DNA from: an uncultured Oscillospiraceae bacterium
Lineage (GTDB): Bacteria > Bacillota > Clostridia > Oscillospirales > Oscillospiraceae
NCBI GenBank assembly: GCA_951801655.1
Contig: CATONV010000012.1
Span: 1-47,361 of the forward strand
Reading direction: 5' to 3'
DNA length: 47,361 bases
A program made the translations under genes and the position numbers. Positions 14,235 to 23,249 of the stretch are shown here, one piece after another; position 1 is the stretch's first letter; the number at the start of each line of letters is the position of its first letter. The notes below the pieces were generated by a model. The model was given only the letters and a program-made list of their open reading frames with translations. It was not told the DNA's origin and did not search any database.

Positions 14235-14999
14235 TTATTTCTGTTTCAGATCCCTGAGAACTCTCCAGCCCGAAGTGGAAAATCCGATTTCAAAATAGTA
14301 TGCGTCCATGATCTCATACTCCCAGTCCTTCATAAAGCCCCCCAGCTTCAAATGGCCCACGCCTTTGAACACGTCTCCCTTGATCTCAGAATCGTGGTAC
14401 TCAATCAGAACATCGTCAATCAGCTTTTCTCCCTCGGGATCCAGCATATCCTCAATCTGTCGGCGGCCGTAGCAGACCATATACTCCTCTTCCGGGTACT
14501 GAACTTTCTGCGTCAATTCAATCCAGCCGGAAATCAGTCTCTCGCCGTTCTGCCGAACTACCCCTTTGATCTTGCTGCCCACGTGGGGCGCATACAGCTT
14601 GCGCAGCCTCCCGGGAAAACGGTTGATGTGAACCTCAGCCAGCTCTGTCTGGTAGCCCAGCATGGGCCCCCGCTGAACGGCCCAGTCTCTGTCCTGCCAG
14701 ATCCTGGCCAGATAGTTTCCGGGCTTTCCTTCAAATTTACAGGGAATGCTGATCAGGCCCTCCTGCATGGTGGTGTAGTAGGGGTATACAAAATCTGCGG
14801 CGGCCTCGGCCCTTTGCGTCATGTCCTCATCATGGCCATAGTAGTCGGCCAGCATGATGGTCAGCTCCCCCTCCCGGTTCGTCTCGAAGGGAGGCGGCAG
14901 ATACCGGGCGATCACGCTCGGGTCAAGCTTCAGGCGCAGGGAGATAATATTCTCCGCAACATGGCGGCGGGCAGCCCCCTTCTCTTCATTCAGAACCAT
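14235..14999 (-). CDS. Acetoacetate-decarboxylase-fold protein, type B' (second pair)
   Basis: The 254-aa protein resembles the acetoacetate decarboxylase (ADC) family and is closest to the gene at 15831-16589. Both share DRDWAV (about 103-108 here), a following RFP, then SKIKGV/SRLKAV, at similar spacing. In clostridial ADC the Schiff-base Lys115 lies in PKKLGY; here the aligned stretch reads GPMLGY (111-116), so both lysines are absent. Its ATG lies 10 bases inside the end of the type A' gene, so the two are translationally coupled and may form a hetero-oligomer. Without the lysine it is probably not a classical decarboxylase; ADC-fold aldolase/dehydratases and cyclases exist. The alignment was made by eye. 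Confidence 0.75.
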   Translation of the reverse strand: MVLNEEKGAARRHVAENIISLRLKLDPSVIARYLPPPFETNREGELTIMLADYYGHDEDMTQRAEAAADFVYPYYTTMQEGLISIPCKFEGKPGNYLARIWQDRDWAVQRGPMLGYQTELAEVHINRFPGRLRKLYAPHVGSKIKGVVRQNGERLISGWIELTQKVQYPEEEYMVCYGRRQIEDMLDPEGEKLIDDVLIEYHDSEIKGDVFKGVGHLKLGGFMKDWEYEIMDAYYFEIGFSTSGWRVLRDLKQK

Positions 15000-15793
15000 T
15001 TCCAGTCCCCCTTTTCATCAATGGCAGTCACCTGAGAATCGCTGCCGTAACAATATCCAAAATTGTAGAAGAAGCCGTCCAGCGCCTCGATCTCTCCCAG
15101 ATCCAGCCATTTTCCATAGTAGTCCTCTCCGAATTTCAGTGTCGTCCGGCCGCGCCAGCAGTCGACGCCGTCCAGCCCGTTGGTAAACTCAAACAAGGGA
15201 ACGTCCTTAATAAACGGCTCGTTGTGATTGGCCGGGTCCTTCAGATAGCGGGCGTGGGCAAACCGCTTGCACCCGATGGGCAGCGCGTCGAAATCATAGG
15301 GCTCGGTCAGCTCAATAGACAGCTTGCACACCATCTCCCCGTGGGGGCGGTGGGAGATTCCATACAGCTTTGTACCCGCGCCAAGCCCGCTACGCCCTGT
15401 CAGCAGGGGCTGCACATCCGTCATCTGGGTATAGGTAATGTTGCGCAGTATACCCCGGCGCAGTCCGGCTGTCTGGCGGTCCAGGCAGACCTGAGACATA
15501 TAGCCGAACTCAAAGCCCCGGTAGACGGCGGGCATGCCAATGGCCAGCTCGTGGAATTCCGTCATGTCAGGGTCGGGCGGCTCGCCGTCCTCCACCTCCC
15601 GGAGGCCGGGCATGGCGGTATCCACCATGTAGACCCAGCCGATATCGCCGTCTCCCACCGGCTCCAGCGGCTTGGGCAGCATGCGCGCCTGAAGCTTTTT
15701 CGGGTCGGCGCGGAAGGGGACCATAATAAGACTTTGCGTCATCACATACTTTTCACCGGGCGCAGGATTTACCTTTGTGTTCAGTTCAGGCAT
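14990..15793 (-). CDS. Acetoacetate-decarboxylase-fold protein, type A' (second pair)
   Basis: The 267-aa protein is a clear paralogue of the gene at 16602-17399. They share PxPLEP, a VD-x-A-x-P region, REV-x-DGE-x-PDP-x-x-TEF (about 65-80), an AG-LRRG block (109-114) and a Tyr-rich C-terminal region ending YGS. The LRRG block occupies the place of the ADC lysine pair, so no Schiff-base Lys is seen there. The C-terminus extends by about 18 residues past YGS. It starts 37 bases after the type B gene and overlaps the type B' gene by 10 bases. Biochemical role unknown; it probably pairs with B'. Confidence 0.75.
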   Translation of the reverse strand: MPELNTKVNPAPGEKYVMTQSLIMVPFRADPKKLQARMLPKPLEPVGDGDIGWVYMVDTAMPGLREVEDGEPPDPDMTEFHELAIGMPAVYRGFEFGYMSQVCLDRQTAGLRRGILRNITYTQMTDVQPLLTGRSGLGAGTKLYGISHRPHGEMVCKLSIELTEPYDFDALPIGCKRFAHARYLKDPANHNEPFIKDVPLFEFTNGLDGVDCWRGRTTLKFGEDYYGKWLDLGEIEALDGFFYNFGYCYGSDSQVTAIDEKGDWKWF

Positions 15794-15830
15794 TGAATTG
15801 TCCCTCCGTTTCAGATTTTTGCCGTACCGT

Positions 15831-16589
15831 TTACAGAATACTGATCCCCTTGGCGTTGTAGCCCATCATAAACCAATAGGCGTTTTCCACCTCATAGGAA
15901 AACCTGCCGACCTCCTTTTCGTCCAACACCAGCTGAATGTCCCGGCCCTGCCAGAAGTCCCGGTATCGGATATCGGTGATGATCTCCCGGGTAACGTCGT
16001 CGCACACCACCTCTCCCCTGCGCTCCTCCACCAGCTGCATCACCTTGCGCAGGCCGATCCGGTTGGCAAAGAGAAAGTCAAAATTCAGGTCTCCGGCGGG
16101 TCTGTCCGCGTCGAATCCAAGGCTGATGGGCTTTCTCCCCTCGTCTATGGCCACCGCCTTCAGGCGGCTCCCCTCCTGAATGTGGTAAAATTCCATCATC
16201 TCTGTGGGAAACCGAGTGGTCCTGATATTAGCGTAAAACGCGTCAAAGCCCTTGATGCGGCTCTCCATCACTGCCCAGTCCCTGTCAAAGTAGCGGACGG
16301 CGTAGGTCCAGCCCCGGTGCCCCCGCGCCTCTGCCTCCACCAGAATGCCGGCCGAGTAATACTGGGAATAAATCGGATTGATAAAGGGATAGTCTGTACT
16401 CTTTTCGTCCCGCAGGGAGGCCTCCGACATCACAACGTACGCCCGGTCGGAGACAACCTGAAATCCCTCGGGCACCCGGTGGGCAAACTGCGCCGGATCA
16501 ATTTTCAGTTCCGCCAGAAAAACTGTCTCGCCAACCTTTCGGATATTGCCCACAATGGGCTCATAGGGTACATACTTAAAGTTTTGCAC
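15831..16589 (-). CDS. Acetoacetate-decarboxylase-fold protein, type B (first pair)
   Basis: The 252-aa protein starts 12 bases after the type A gene. It carries DRDWAV at about 102-107 and RFP at about 125-127 in common with the type B' gene. At the ADC active-site stretch it reads ESRIKGF (109-115): the position aligned with Lys115 is Arg111, while a Lys is present at 113, two residues displaced. A displaced lysine role cannot be excluded. The length is normal for ADC (about 245 aa). It has no signal peptide, so it is presumably cytoplasmic. The strict A-B-A'-B' order suggests A and B are partners. Confidence 0.75.
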   Translation of the reverse strand: MQNFKYVPYEPIVGNIRKVGETVFLAELKIDPAQFAHRVPEGFQVVSDRAYVVMSEASLRDEKSTDYPFINPIYSQYYSAGILVEAEARGHRGWTYAVRYFDRDWAVMESRIKGFDAFYANIRTTRFPTEMMEFYHIQEGSRLKAVAIDEGRKPISLGFDADRPAGDLNFDFLFANRIGLRKVMQLVEERRGEVVCDDVTREIITDIRYRDFWQGRDIQLVLDEKEVGRFSYEVENAYWFMMGYNAKGISIL

Positions 16590-16601
16590 TGTCTGTCCTC
16601 C

Positions 16602-17399
16602 TCACTTGGCGTCGCAGAGAAATTCTTCACTGCCATAGGTGTAGGCAAATGTGACGAAAAACGCGCGTTTGACCTTGATTTCCCCCAGGCTCTGGAACAG
16701 ACCGTACATCGTATCGCCAAATTCCAGCGTTCCGTCCCCCACATAGACCTTGCTCACATCAAACTTGGCCGGGAAATGATACAGGGACGCCTGCTGAATC
16801 AGAGGTCTGACGTCATCTCCATGGGCAAGGTCCGGCAGATAGCGCAGCTGCCCCCAGTCGAAAAAGTGCTTGTCCAGCCAGTCGGGCGAATGGATTTCCT
16901 TCACCTCAAGGCAGGCCCTGGCATACAGCGCGCCGTCGTTGGTGCAGGTGGCAAACATCCTGCTGCCGATACCGACATGTTCTTCGCCCTCCAGCATGGG
17001 GTGGTTGCGGGTACGGGAGAAGCTGTCGATCACGCTGCGGTTAAACCCCCGGCGCAGCGCGCCGGCGTAGTGGTCCAACAGAATCCAGGTGTTCATAATA
17101 TTGGGCTTGCCGTTCACCGTGCAGGACATGCCCAGCGCACATTCAGAAAACTCCGTCGTGTTGGGGTCCGGGATCTCCCCGTCCACTTCCCGCATGGGCG
17201 GAAAGGCGGAATCCACAAATCCGCAGGTCAAAATCACATCCCCGTCCTCGTCCGCCCGCGGCTCAAGCGGCTCGGGAAGAAACATTTTTTTGGCAGCCTC
17301 CATATTGGACACGGTAAAATCGAAATTGATAAAGTTTTGTATAATCGCGTGGGGGCAGCAGTTTTCCCGGGGCTTCATACCCAAAGTGTTTATTTCCAT
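16602..17399 (-). CDS. Acetoacetate-decarboxylase-fold protein, type A (first pair)
   Basis: The 265-aa protein begins MEINTLGMKPRENCCPHAII and then follows the ADC-family pattern: LPEPLEP, VDSAFPPMREVDGE-IPDP-TEF (62-84), YAGALRRGFNR (111-121), then a beta-rich C-terminal half ending TYGSEEFLCDAK. Residues 116-117 (Arg-Arg) fall where ADC has Lys115-Lys116. It is the first of the four family members, 26 bases after the TRAP permease. Its paralogue is the type A' gene. It could be a decarboxylase using another mechanism, a dehydratase/aldolase, or a structural subunit for B. Confidence 0.75.
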   Translation of the reverse strand: MEINTLGMKPRENCCPHAIIQNFINFDFTVSNMEAAKKMFLPEPLEPRADEDGDVILTCGFVDSAFPPMREVDGEIPDPNTTEFSECALGMSCTVNGKPNIMNTWILLDHYAGALRRGFNRSVIDSFSRTRNHPMLEGEEHVGIGSRMFATCTNDGALYARACLEVKEIHSPDWLDKHFFDWGQLRYLPDLAHGDDVRPLIQQASLYHFPAKFDVSKVYVGDGTLEFGDTMYGLFQSLGEIKVKRAFFVTFAYTYGSEEFLCDAK

Positions 17400-17425
17400 C
17401 TCGCAGTACCTGTCCTTTCTTTTCG

Positions 17426-19444
17426 CTACGCCGCCTGCGGCGCATCAGAACCGCCGGCTGATCTCTTCACGTTCAGTCTGTGGACAACAAAGGCCGCAAT
17501 GGTCAGCGCCAGGCCAATCAGCGTAATATCCGTTCTTGGGAACGCGATCAAAATACCGCCCATAGCGAACAGCAGTCTCTCAGGCATGTTGTACATCCGG
17601 CCCAGCTTTATCATATAGCCGCCGATTCCGCTGGCCAGGATAAAGGTGCCCAGGGCCACAAAGGCCATGTGATACAGACTCAGCAGGATATTGTTCCCCT
17701 GGAGCAAAATTGCGGGCTGATACAGAAAATACAGGGGCAGGAAATACACCACACAGCCCAGCTGACATGCCTTCCAGCCTGTTTTCATCGCGGGGGCGCC
17801 CGCCACGGAAGAGGCGACAAACGCGACCGTTGCCACGGGAGGCGTAATAACGGCCAGCAGCGGATAATAGATCAGGAACAGATGAACTGCCATCTTGTCC
17901 AGGCCGGTGCCCACCAGGGCGGGGGCGACGGACACGGCAAAGAACATATAGGCCACAATATCCATCCCCATCATGCCCATGAGATAGCAGGCCAAGATGG
18001 TAAGCGCCACCACTGACACAATACTCTCGCCGCCCAGGCGGGTAATGCTGGTGGCAAAGGAGGCGGCCATACCGGTGGTAATCAAACCGGCTATGGTAAA
18101 CGTAAACGGGAGCATCAGAGCGCAGATCTGCGTAATGGCCTTGCCGATCAGGGCACAGGCGTTGTACAGATTCCTGGGGGTAAGCCTGTTTTTGGGATCT
18201 TTGTCAAACCAGGACAGCACAATCAGCAGACCGGAGGCGTAATAGGGGGTAACCTCACCCCAGCGGAAATATACCAGACCGACGCACAGGAAGATCAGTA
18301 CAACAATCACATACCAGCCGTGTTTTATGGTCTCCCCCACGCGGGGGCACTGATCGGCCGGCAGACCCTTCATCCCGTGGTTGGCCGCGTAGGCGTCCAC
18401 CTGGAGCAGCAGGCCGCCGTAGTAGCATAGCGCGGGGAAAATGGCGGCCACCATGACCTGGGCATAGGTAAACCCGGACATGGCCACCATGACAAACACA
18501 ATGGAGCCCATGACAGGGGGCATCAGAATGCCGCCTGTGGCCGCCACCGCCTCAATGCCGCCGGCGTAGACGGCGTCGTAACCGGATTTTTTCATCGCCG
18601 GAATGGTGATTGAGCCGGAAGAAACTACGTTGGAAATGGGAGAGCCGGAGAGCATCCCGAAAAATGCGGAGGTCAACACGGCAACCTTGGCGGTGCCCCC
18701 CCGGTATTTGCCGCACAGAGCCTGGGCCAAATCGATAAAAAACGGTCCCGCTCCGGAACAGATCAGCAGGTTGGCAAACATTAAAAATCCGATCAGAATG
18801 GTGCCGGTGATGTTGCCGGGCAGGCCGGCAATTCCTTCTGAGCCGTAGCAGTAGTAGCTGAACAGCGTCTTCAGATCAAAACCGATTCCAGCCAGCATAC
18901 CGGGCAGGCGTTCACAGACCAGCGGGTACAGGCCGAAAAACACGCAGATGACAAAAAACGCTCTGCCCGCACCCCGGCGGACCATCTCCAGCAGCATCAG
19001 GGAATAGACCACTGCAATGGCCAGTTTAAAGGGATCGGGCGCTGGAACCCAGCCTACCATGTTGATCTCAATGCCGTGGACGGCAAAATAGAGAGGAATG
19101 ACCAGGGCCAGCAAGGTCAGAACATAGTCAAACCAAGGGATATGTTTCTCATATTTTTTGGTCGCCGGCGTCAGCAGAAACGCGCTGCATCCAAAGACAG
19201 CAAAAATGGTGTAATAGTAAGTGGTCGCAGACATCACGCCGAACCAGCGAATGTGCATCATGTAGTAGCACGCGATCAGAATGCCGATGATGGAGAGAAT
19301 GGTGAACCCATGCCGCACCAGCGGCGGCATCACGGCCAAACGAGAATTGTCCTTGTTAACTTCCTCTTCCGCTTCCGCCTTTCGTTTTTCGTCTCTCAGC
19401 TCGTCCAGTTCTTTGTCATGCAGCCTTTTTCGATTCAAAGCCAT
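17426..19444 (-). CDS. TRAP transporter fused permease (4TM/12TM)
   Basis: The 672-aa membrane protein fuses the small (DctQ-like) and large (DctM-like) TRAP subunits, as usual in TAXI systems. A charged N-terminus of about 35 residues is followed by roughly 16-18 hydrophobic segments. Family landmarks include GSPISNVVSSGSITIPAMKK, GGIEAVAATGGILMPPVMG and YPLLAVITPPVATVAFVASS. It uses the ion gradient to import the ligand delivered by the TAXI binding protein encoded just upstream. The 96-base gap between the two genes contains a strong hairpin, which may keep permease expression below that of the binding protein. Confidence 0.93.
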   Translation of the reverse strand: MALNRKRLHDKELDELRDEKRKAEAEEEVNKDNSRLAVMPPLVRHGFTILSIIGILIACYYMMHIRWFGVMSATTYYYTIFAVFGCSAFLLTPATKKYEKHIPWFDYVLTLLALVIPLYFAVHGIEINMVGWVPAPDPFKLAIAVVYSLMLLEMVRRGAGRAFFVICVFFGLYPLVCERLPGMLAGIGFDLKTLFSYYCYGSEGIAGLPGNITGTILIGFLMFANLLICSGAGPFFIDLAQALCGKYRGGTAKVAVLTSAFFGMLSGSPISNVVSSGSITIPAMKKSGYDAVYAGGIEAVAATGGILMPPVMGSIVFVMVAMSGFTYAQVMVAAIFPALCYYGGLLLQVDAYAANHGMKGLPADQCPRVGETIKHGWYVIVVLIFLCVGLVYFRWGEVTPYYASGLLIVLSWFDKDPKNRLTPRNLYNACALIGKAITQICALMLPFTFTIAGLITTGMAASFATSITRLGGESIVSVVALTILACYLMGMMGMDIVAYMFFAVSVAPALVGTGLDKMAVHLFLIYYPLLAVITPPVATVAFVASSVAGAPAMKTGWKACQLGCVVYFLPLYFLYQPAILLQGNNILLSLYHMAFVALGTFILASGIGGYMIKLGRMYNMPERLLFAMGGILIAFPRTDITLIGLALTIAAFVVHRLNVKRSAGGSDAPQAA

Positions 19445-19485
19445 TAGGGAACAACCTCCTCAATCAGCCCTGCAAAGGGCGCGTT

Positions 19486-19515
19486 GGGCGGAGTGCAAAG
19501 CACCGCACTCCGCCC
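19486..19515 (-). promoter_or_regulatory. Hairpin between TAXI binding protein and permease genes
   Basis: GGGCGGAGTGC at 19486-19496 pairs perfectly with 19505-19515 around eight bases. No U-run follows in the direction of transcription. Such stem-loops after binding-protein genes often stabilise the upstream message and lower downstream expression; that role is inference. Confidence 0.5.
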
Positions 19516-19540
19516 GTCCGGTGTGGGCCGCCAACTATGT

Positions 19541-20806
19541 TCAGAAGCCGGCGGCCAGGGCCTGGGCGATCTCCGCGTCGGACATGATGACCACGGGAGG
19601 CAGTTCACGGGCCTGCTTGAAGGCCTCCCAATAATCCAGCCACTCCTGATTCTGGGGATCAATGTTAATCCCGTCCGTATTAGCCTGCGCAATGCAGTCG
19701 CTGTAGGCCTCCATGTACAGGTCAATCAGTTTGATATTGTACTCCTGACGGGCATCATCCGCCTCGGTCCACTTGCCGATCTCTTTAAAATACCGGATGG
19801 TCCCTTCCGCGATGGGCACATAGGAGCGGTCTAAAACCTCCCGGGCATAGTCCACAGACCAATAGTAGGAGTAGGTCTCAAAGGCATCCCGAATCTCCTC
19901 CTGAGACTCAGCAAAGAACTTGACCAGATTGTAAATCAGATCCTGGTCGGCAGTTTCGGCGCTGATCCAGCCCCCGTCAGAGCCCCAGCCGTGCTTTCCC
20001 ACAGCGGCCTCGTTTCCAAAGCCGATTTTATTAAAGCTGTAGACAGGCTGCTTCGACTGGAACGCCGCGCACCACTCAGGGTACAGCTCTGGGTTGAAGT
20101 CCATAACCCGGATCCCCTGAGGGGCGGCAGAGGCCTCAATGATGGAGCTGGAGGTGGGTGTCACATAGGCGCACAGCTCCGCCGCGCCAGTTGTAACCAG
20201 CTTGGGCATTTCGCCGTAGGAGGAGCAGTAAATCCAGTTCATTTCGTCCACGGAGACGCCGGCGGCGGCGGCGAGAGACGCCTTTACATTCTCCATGGCG
20301 GAGTCGATGGTACAGGCAATCGGAGTATCCTTGGTAATGTCGGTAGGCTTTTCGATCTTGGAATCGCCGCGGACGAACATCACGCTGTTGGAGGCAAAAT
20401 CGGGCCATACCCAGCGGACCTGATAAGGGCCGCCTGTCTGTGTGGCGTAGCCGAACTTGGCGCCGATCAGAGTGGACACATCGCCCATCGTGTCATAGGT
20501 CATGAGAGTCTCGCCGTTTCTGACCCGCTGGAATTTGGTGGCGTTGGAGTCCTCCGGGAGCAGACGCACTTTGGTATTGCCGGTGCCCTCCAGAATGTTG
20601 GACCAGGCCAGCGTGCCCGCGTAGGCGGTGGTGCCGCTGCCGGTGATACTCAGCTTGACCATGTTGGGCCACTTAAAATCACCGCCGGAGGTCTGCGAGG
20701 CGCCTGCGCTGCCGCTGTTGGACTTGGCCGGGTTGGACCCGCCGCCGCAGGCCGCCAGAGAGAGGGACATCGCCAGTACAAGGACCAGAGATAACATCCT
20801 TTTCAT
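19541..20806 (-). CDS. TAXI-family TRAP transporter solute-binding lipoprotein
   Basis: The 421-aa protein starts with a lipoprotein signal: basic MKR, a hydrophobic stretch and lipobox LAAC with the lipidated Cys at about residue 20. A Gly/Ser/Ala-rich linker follows. The mature domain has the TAXI pattern (LSITGSGTTAYAGTLAW, TYDTMGDVSTLIGAKFGYA). TAXI proteins capture small carboxylates such as glutamate or 2-oxoglutarate and pass them to a fused TRAP permease. It lies directly downstream of the amidohydrolase gene. The ligand is not predictable from sequence but should be the cluster substrate or a relative. Confidence 0.92.
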   Translation of the reverse strand: MKRMLSLVLVLAMSLSLAACGGGSNPAKSNSGSAGASQTSGGDFKWPNMVKLSITGSGTTAYAGTLAWSNILEGTGNTKVRLLPEDSNATKFQRVRNGETLMTYDTMGDVSTLIGAKFGYATQTGGPYQVRWVWPDFASNSVMFVRGDSKIEKPTDITKDTPIACTIDSAMENVKASLAAAAGVSVDEMNWIYCSSYGEMPKLVTTGAAELCAYVTPTSSSIIEASAAPQGIRVMDFNPELYPEWCAAFQSKQPVYSFNKIGFGNEAAVGKHGWGSDGGWISAETADQDLIYNLVKFFAESQEEIRDAFETYSYYWSVDYAREVLDRSYVPIAEGTIRYFKEIGKWTEADDARQEYNIKLIDLYMEAYSDCIAQANTDGINIDPQNQEWLDYWEAFKQARELPPVVIMSDAEIAQALAAGF

Positions 20807-20846
20807 TGTTCTTTCTCCTTTACAATTTTATATTGCCGCCGCAAAA

Positions 20847-22271
20847 TCAGCATGGGCGTTTGACATATTTGCCGCTGGCCTGGCCCAGAATCTGCCCCTT
20901 TTCATAGACCTTTTTCCCCCGGAGTATCGTTATAACGGGCCATCCCTTCAGCTTAATGCCTTCAAAGACGTTGTACTCCTGTGCGGAGAAATCTTCGCCG
21001 GCACGGACCGTCTTTTCCATCTCCAGGTCAATCAGCGCGAAATCCCCATCGGCCCCCACCTCTATGCTGCCTTTTTGGGGCCAGGCGGCGTGGGCCTTGG
21101 CGGGATTTTCCGCCACCAGCTGTGCAATCTGCGGCAGCGACAGTCCATGTCTCAGGCCCTCGGAAATCATGAAGGGATACACCAGCGAGGTGCCGCCGAA
21201 GCCGCAGCAGGAGCCCCACATGTCGTCATCCAGCTTCAGCGCCTTGGGCGTCATGGCGTGGTCAGAGCCCACCCAGTTAATTTCGCCGTTTTTCAGGGCT
21301 TCCCACAGCGCCTCGTTGTCGGCCGCGGTCCGCAGGGGCGGATTGACCTTGGCGCAGTTGTTGCCCTGAAGCATCTCCCAGGTAAGGCCCAAGGCGTGGA
21401 GGGTACATTCCCGGCGTAGTTGAATGTCCGGATAGATTTTCAGCAGATCCCTGGTAGCCTGAAGGGCCTCTGCACTGGTGATGTGCAGAACATTCAGCTT
21501 GGCGCCGGTGGCGTTGGCCACAGTGCCCGCCTTCATGATGGCCACCCTCTCGGCCAGAGGGGGACGTGCTTCGCTGTAGGCTTGCAGTCCCTCCAGTCCC
21601 GCGGCATTCACCTTGCGGATAAAGGCTTTAATGATTTCGTCGTCCTCACAGTGGACGCTGACGGATACCGGCTTGTTTTTCAGCATGGTATTCAGCCGGG
21701 CCGCCTCCTCCATAATGTCGTACAGGTGCCCCAGGTCGTAACAGTCGGACATGGTGGGGGAGACGGTGGAATTCGCCCCCAGGTTCAGGCCCTTATAGAA
21801 CATAAAGTATTTAAAGGTGACAACCCCCTGTTCCACCAGCCATTCCATCTCCTTCACCTGGAGGTGATCCATGGGCGCCAGATGGAAACAGTAGTCACAG
21901 TAGGCATTTCCGGCGGCCTGTTCCAAGGCCTCTGCGTATATCTCATGGTAGGGCCCCGTCTTGTTCATGTAGTGGGCGCCGGTGCGGAAATAACTCATCA
22001 TGGTGGTCACGCCGCCGGTCAGCGCCGCCTTGCTCTCACTGCTGACATCCTGGTCCATGGGCGCGTAGATGCCGAAGTGGGTATGGCAGTCCACGGCGCC
22101 GGGCATTACGGTCAGCCCCTTGGCGTCCAGAATCTCCCTCGCCTCCTCATCGCCTATCTCCGTGAGGCTAAGAGAGGCAATTTTCCCATCTTTAACGGCA
22201 ATCGTGCAGTTTTCCACCCTGTCCGGCAGAACAACCGCCCCATTTTTGATTAACAGGTCATATTTTTCCAT
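20847..22271 (-). CDS. Dihydropyrimidinase/dihydroorotase-like cyclic amidohydrolase
   Basis: The 474-aa protein is a binuclear-metal amidohydrolase: DCHTHFG gives H63 and H65, TFKYF gives a probable carboxylated K154, with H207 (SVHCEDD), H263 (LHITSAEA) and D337 (GSDHAM). All metal ligands are present. Relatives hydrolyse ring amide bonds in hydantoins, dihydropyrimidines, dihydroorotate and allantoin; enamidase of nicotinate fermentation belongs to the same superfamily. No pyrimidine or purine genes are near, and the neighbours are a lyase and a TRAP importer. It more likely opens a cyclic amide or imide as an early step of this cluster's pathway. Substrate unknown. Confidence 0.88.
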   Translation of the reverse strand: MEKYDLLIKNGAVVLPDRVENCTIAVKDGKIASLSLTEIGDEEAREILDAKGLTVMPGAVDCHTHFGIYAPMDQDVSSESKAALTGGVTTMMSYFRTGAHYMNKTGPYHEIYAEALEQAAGNAYCDYCFHLAPMDHLQVKEMEWLVEQGVVTFKYFMFYKGLNLGANSTVSPTMSDCYDLGHLYDIMEEAARLNTMLKNKPVSVSVHCEDDEIIKAFIRKVNAAGLEGLQAYSEARPPLAERVAIMKAGTVANATGAKLNVLHITSAEALQATRDLLKIYPDIQLRRECTLHALGLTWEMLQGNNCAKVNPPLRTAADNEALWEALKNGEINWVGSDHAMTPKALKLDDDMWGSCCGFGGTSLVYPFMISEGLRHGLSLPQIAQLVAENPAKAHAAWPQKGSIEVGADGDFALIDLEMEKTVRAGEDFSAQEYNVFEGIKLKGWPVITILRGKKVYEKGQILGQASGKYVKRPC

Positions 22272-22322
22272 TTTAAACGCCCCTTTTTTGGTATTATTTG
22301 TAATCGTGTTCCTCTCAATTTC

Positions 22323-23219
22323 TCACCTGTGGTAGCGCGCATCCAGCTCTGAGGTGTCCAGATAGCGTTTTTCCAGCTCCTTGATCAGGGGCAGTCCAAC
22401 CAGATCTGTAAACTCAGAGAATTCAAAGATTTCCCCGTCCATAGAGCCTACGCTGTCGTTGACAATGGCGGTGTAAGCCTTTTCCAGCGCACGGGAGGCC
22501 GCAAACAGAGGCATAACCGGAATGCTGACCCGGGCCGCTCCCCACTCCTCCAGCTGCTTGATGGAAACTGCCGGTGTCTTGGAACCCTTTGCGTAGATCA
22601 TATTGATACTCACCGGGGCATCAATAGACTGAATAACCCGCTTGATATCCTCCACCTTCTCCGGGGCTTCCACAAAAATAAGGTCCGCGCCGGCTTTGGC
22701 AAAGGCGTTGCCTCTTCGAATCGCCTCATCAACGCCGTCCACCGCAATCGCATCCGTGCGGGCGTTGATTACAAAGTCTTTGTCCGTTCTGGCTGCCGCG
22801 GCGGCCTCAATTTTTTTCACAGCCTCCCCAAAGGGGATAATCTGTTTTCCCCCCATGTGGCCGCATCGCTTTGGAAAGAACTGGTCCTCCAAATTGATGC
22901 CTGCCGCGCCGGCCTCCTCAAATTCCTTGACCGCATAGTAAAGATTGATGGCGTTTCCAAACCCGGTATCTCCATCCGCCATCACCGGGATCCTCACCGC
23001 ACGGCAGATATTGCGGACCTGTTCCACCATTTGCGTCTTGGTCATGATACCCACGTCCGGCAGCGCAAGGCCGGCGCCCGCAAGGCCATAGCCGCTTACC
23101 TGCACAGCTTTTACGCCGCACTTCTCCGCAATTCTGGCGCTCAGCGCATCATAGACGCCGGGCATAACCAAAATCTCTTTGGCTTGGATCAGCTGTTTAA
23201 GCTGAGTCGTCCGATTCAC
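22323..23219 (-). CDS. Isocitrate lyase/PEP-mutase superfamily C-C lyase (methylisocitrate/dimethylmalate lyase-like)
   Basis: The 298-aa protein has a short-form ICL/PEPM barrel: ADGDTGFG at 81-88 (metal/substrate Asp), ED at 111-112, and the lyase motif KRCGH at 117-121 with catalytic Cys119. The Cys motif separates true 2-hydroxyacid C-C lyases from phosphonate-acting family members. Such enzymes cleave substituted malates, e.g. 2-methylisocitrate to pyruvate plus succinate, or 2,3-dimethylmalate to pyruvate plus propionate. It follows the hydratase small subunit by 30 bases, so the hydratase product is probably its substrate. Confidence 0.88.
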   Translation of the reverse strand: MNRTTQLKQLIQAKEILVMPGVYDALSARIAEKCGVKAVQVSGYGLAGAGLALPDVGIMTKTQMVEQVRNICRAVRIPVMADGDTGFGNAINLYYAVKEFEEAGAAGINLEDQFFPKRCGHMGGKQIIPFGEAVKKIEAAAAARTDKDFVINARTDAIAVDGVDEAIRRGNAFAKAGADLIFVEAPEKVEDIKRVIQSIDAPVSINMIYAKGSKTPAVSIKQLEEWGAARVSIPVMPLFAASRALEKAYTAIVNDSVGSMDGEIFEFSEFTDLVGLPLIKELEKRYLDTSELDARYHR

Positions 23220-23249
23220 ACAGTCTCCTCCTTTCTTCTGCTTTCCCCG

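Noticed and set aside
15777-17618. Open frame of about 613 codons on the plus strand over the ADC-fold genes
   Set aside because: It is opposite to three recognisable genes, gives low-complexity sequence typical of antisense frames and shows no domain.
20847-22271. Pyrimidine biosynthesis dihydroorotase (pyrC)
   Set aside because: The family fits in a broad sense, but no pyr gene is near and the neighbours are transport and lyase genes.
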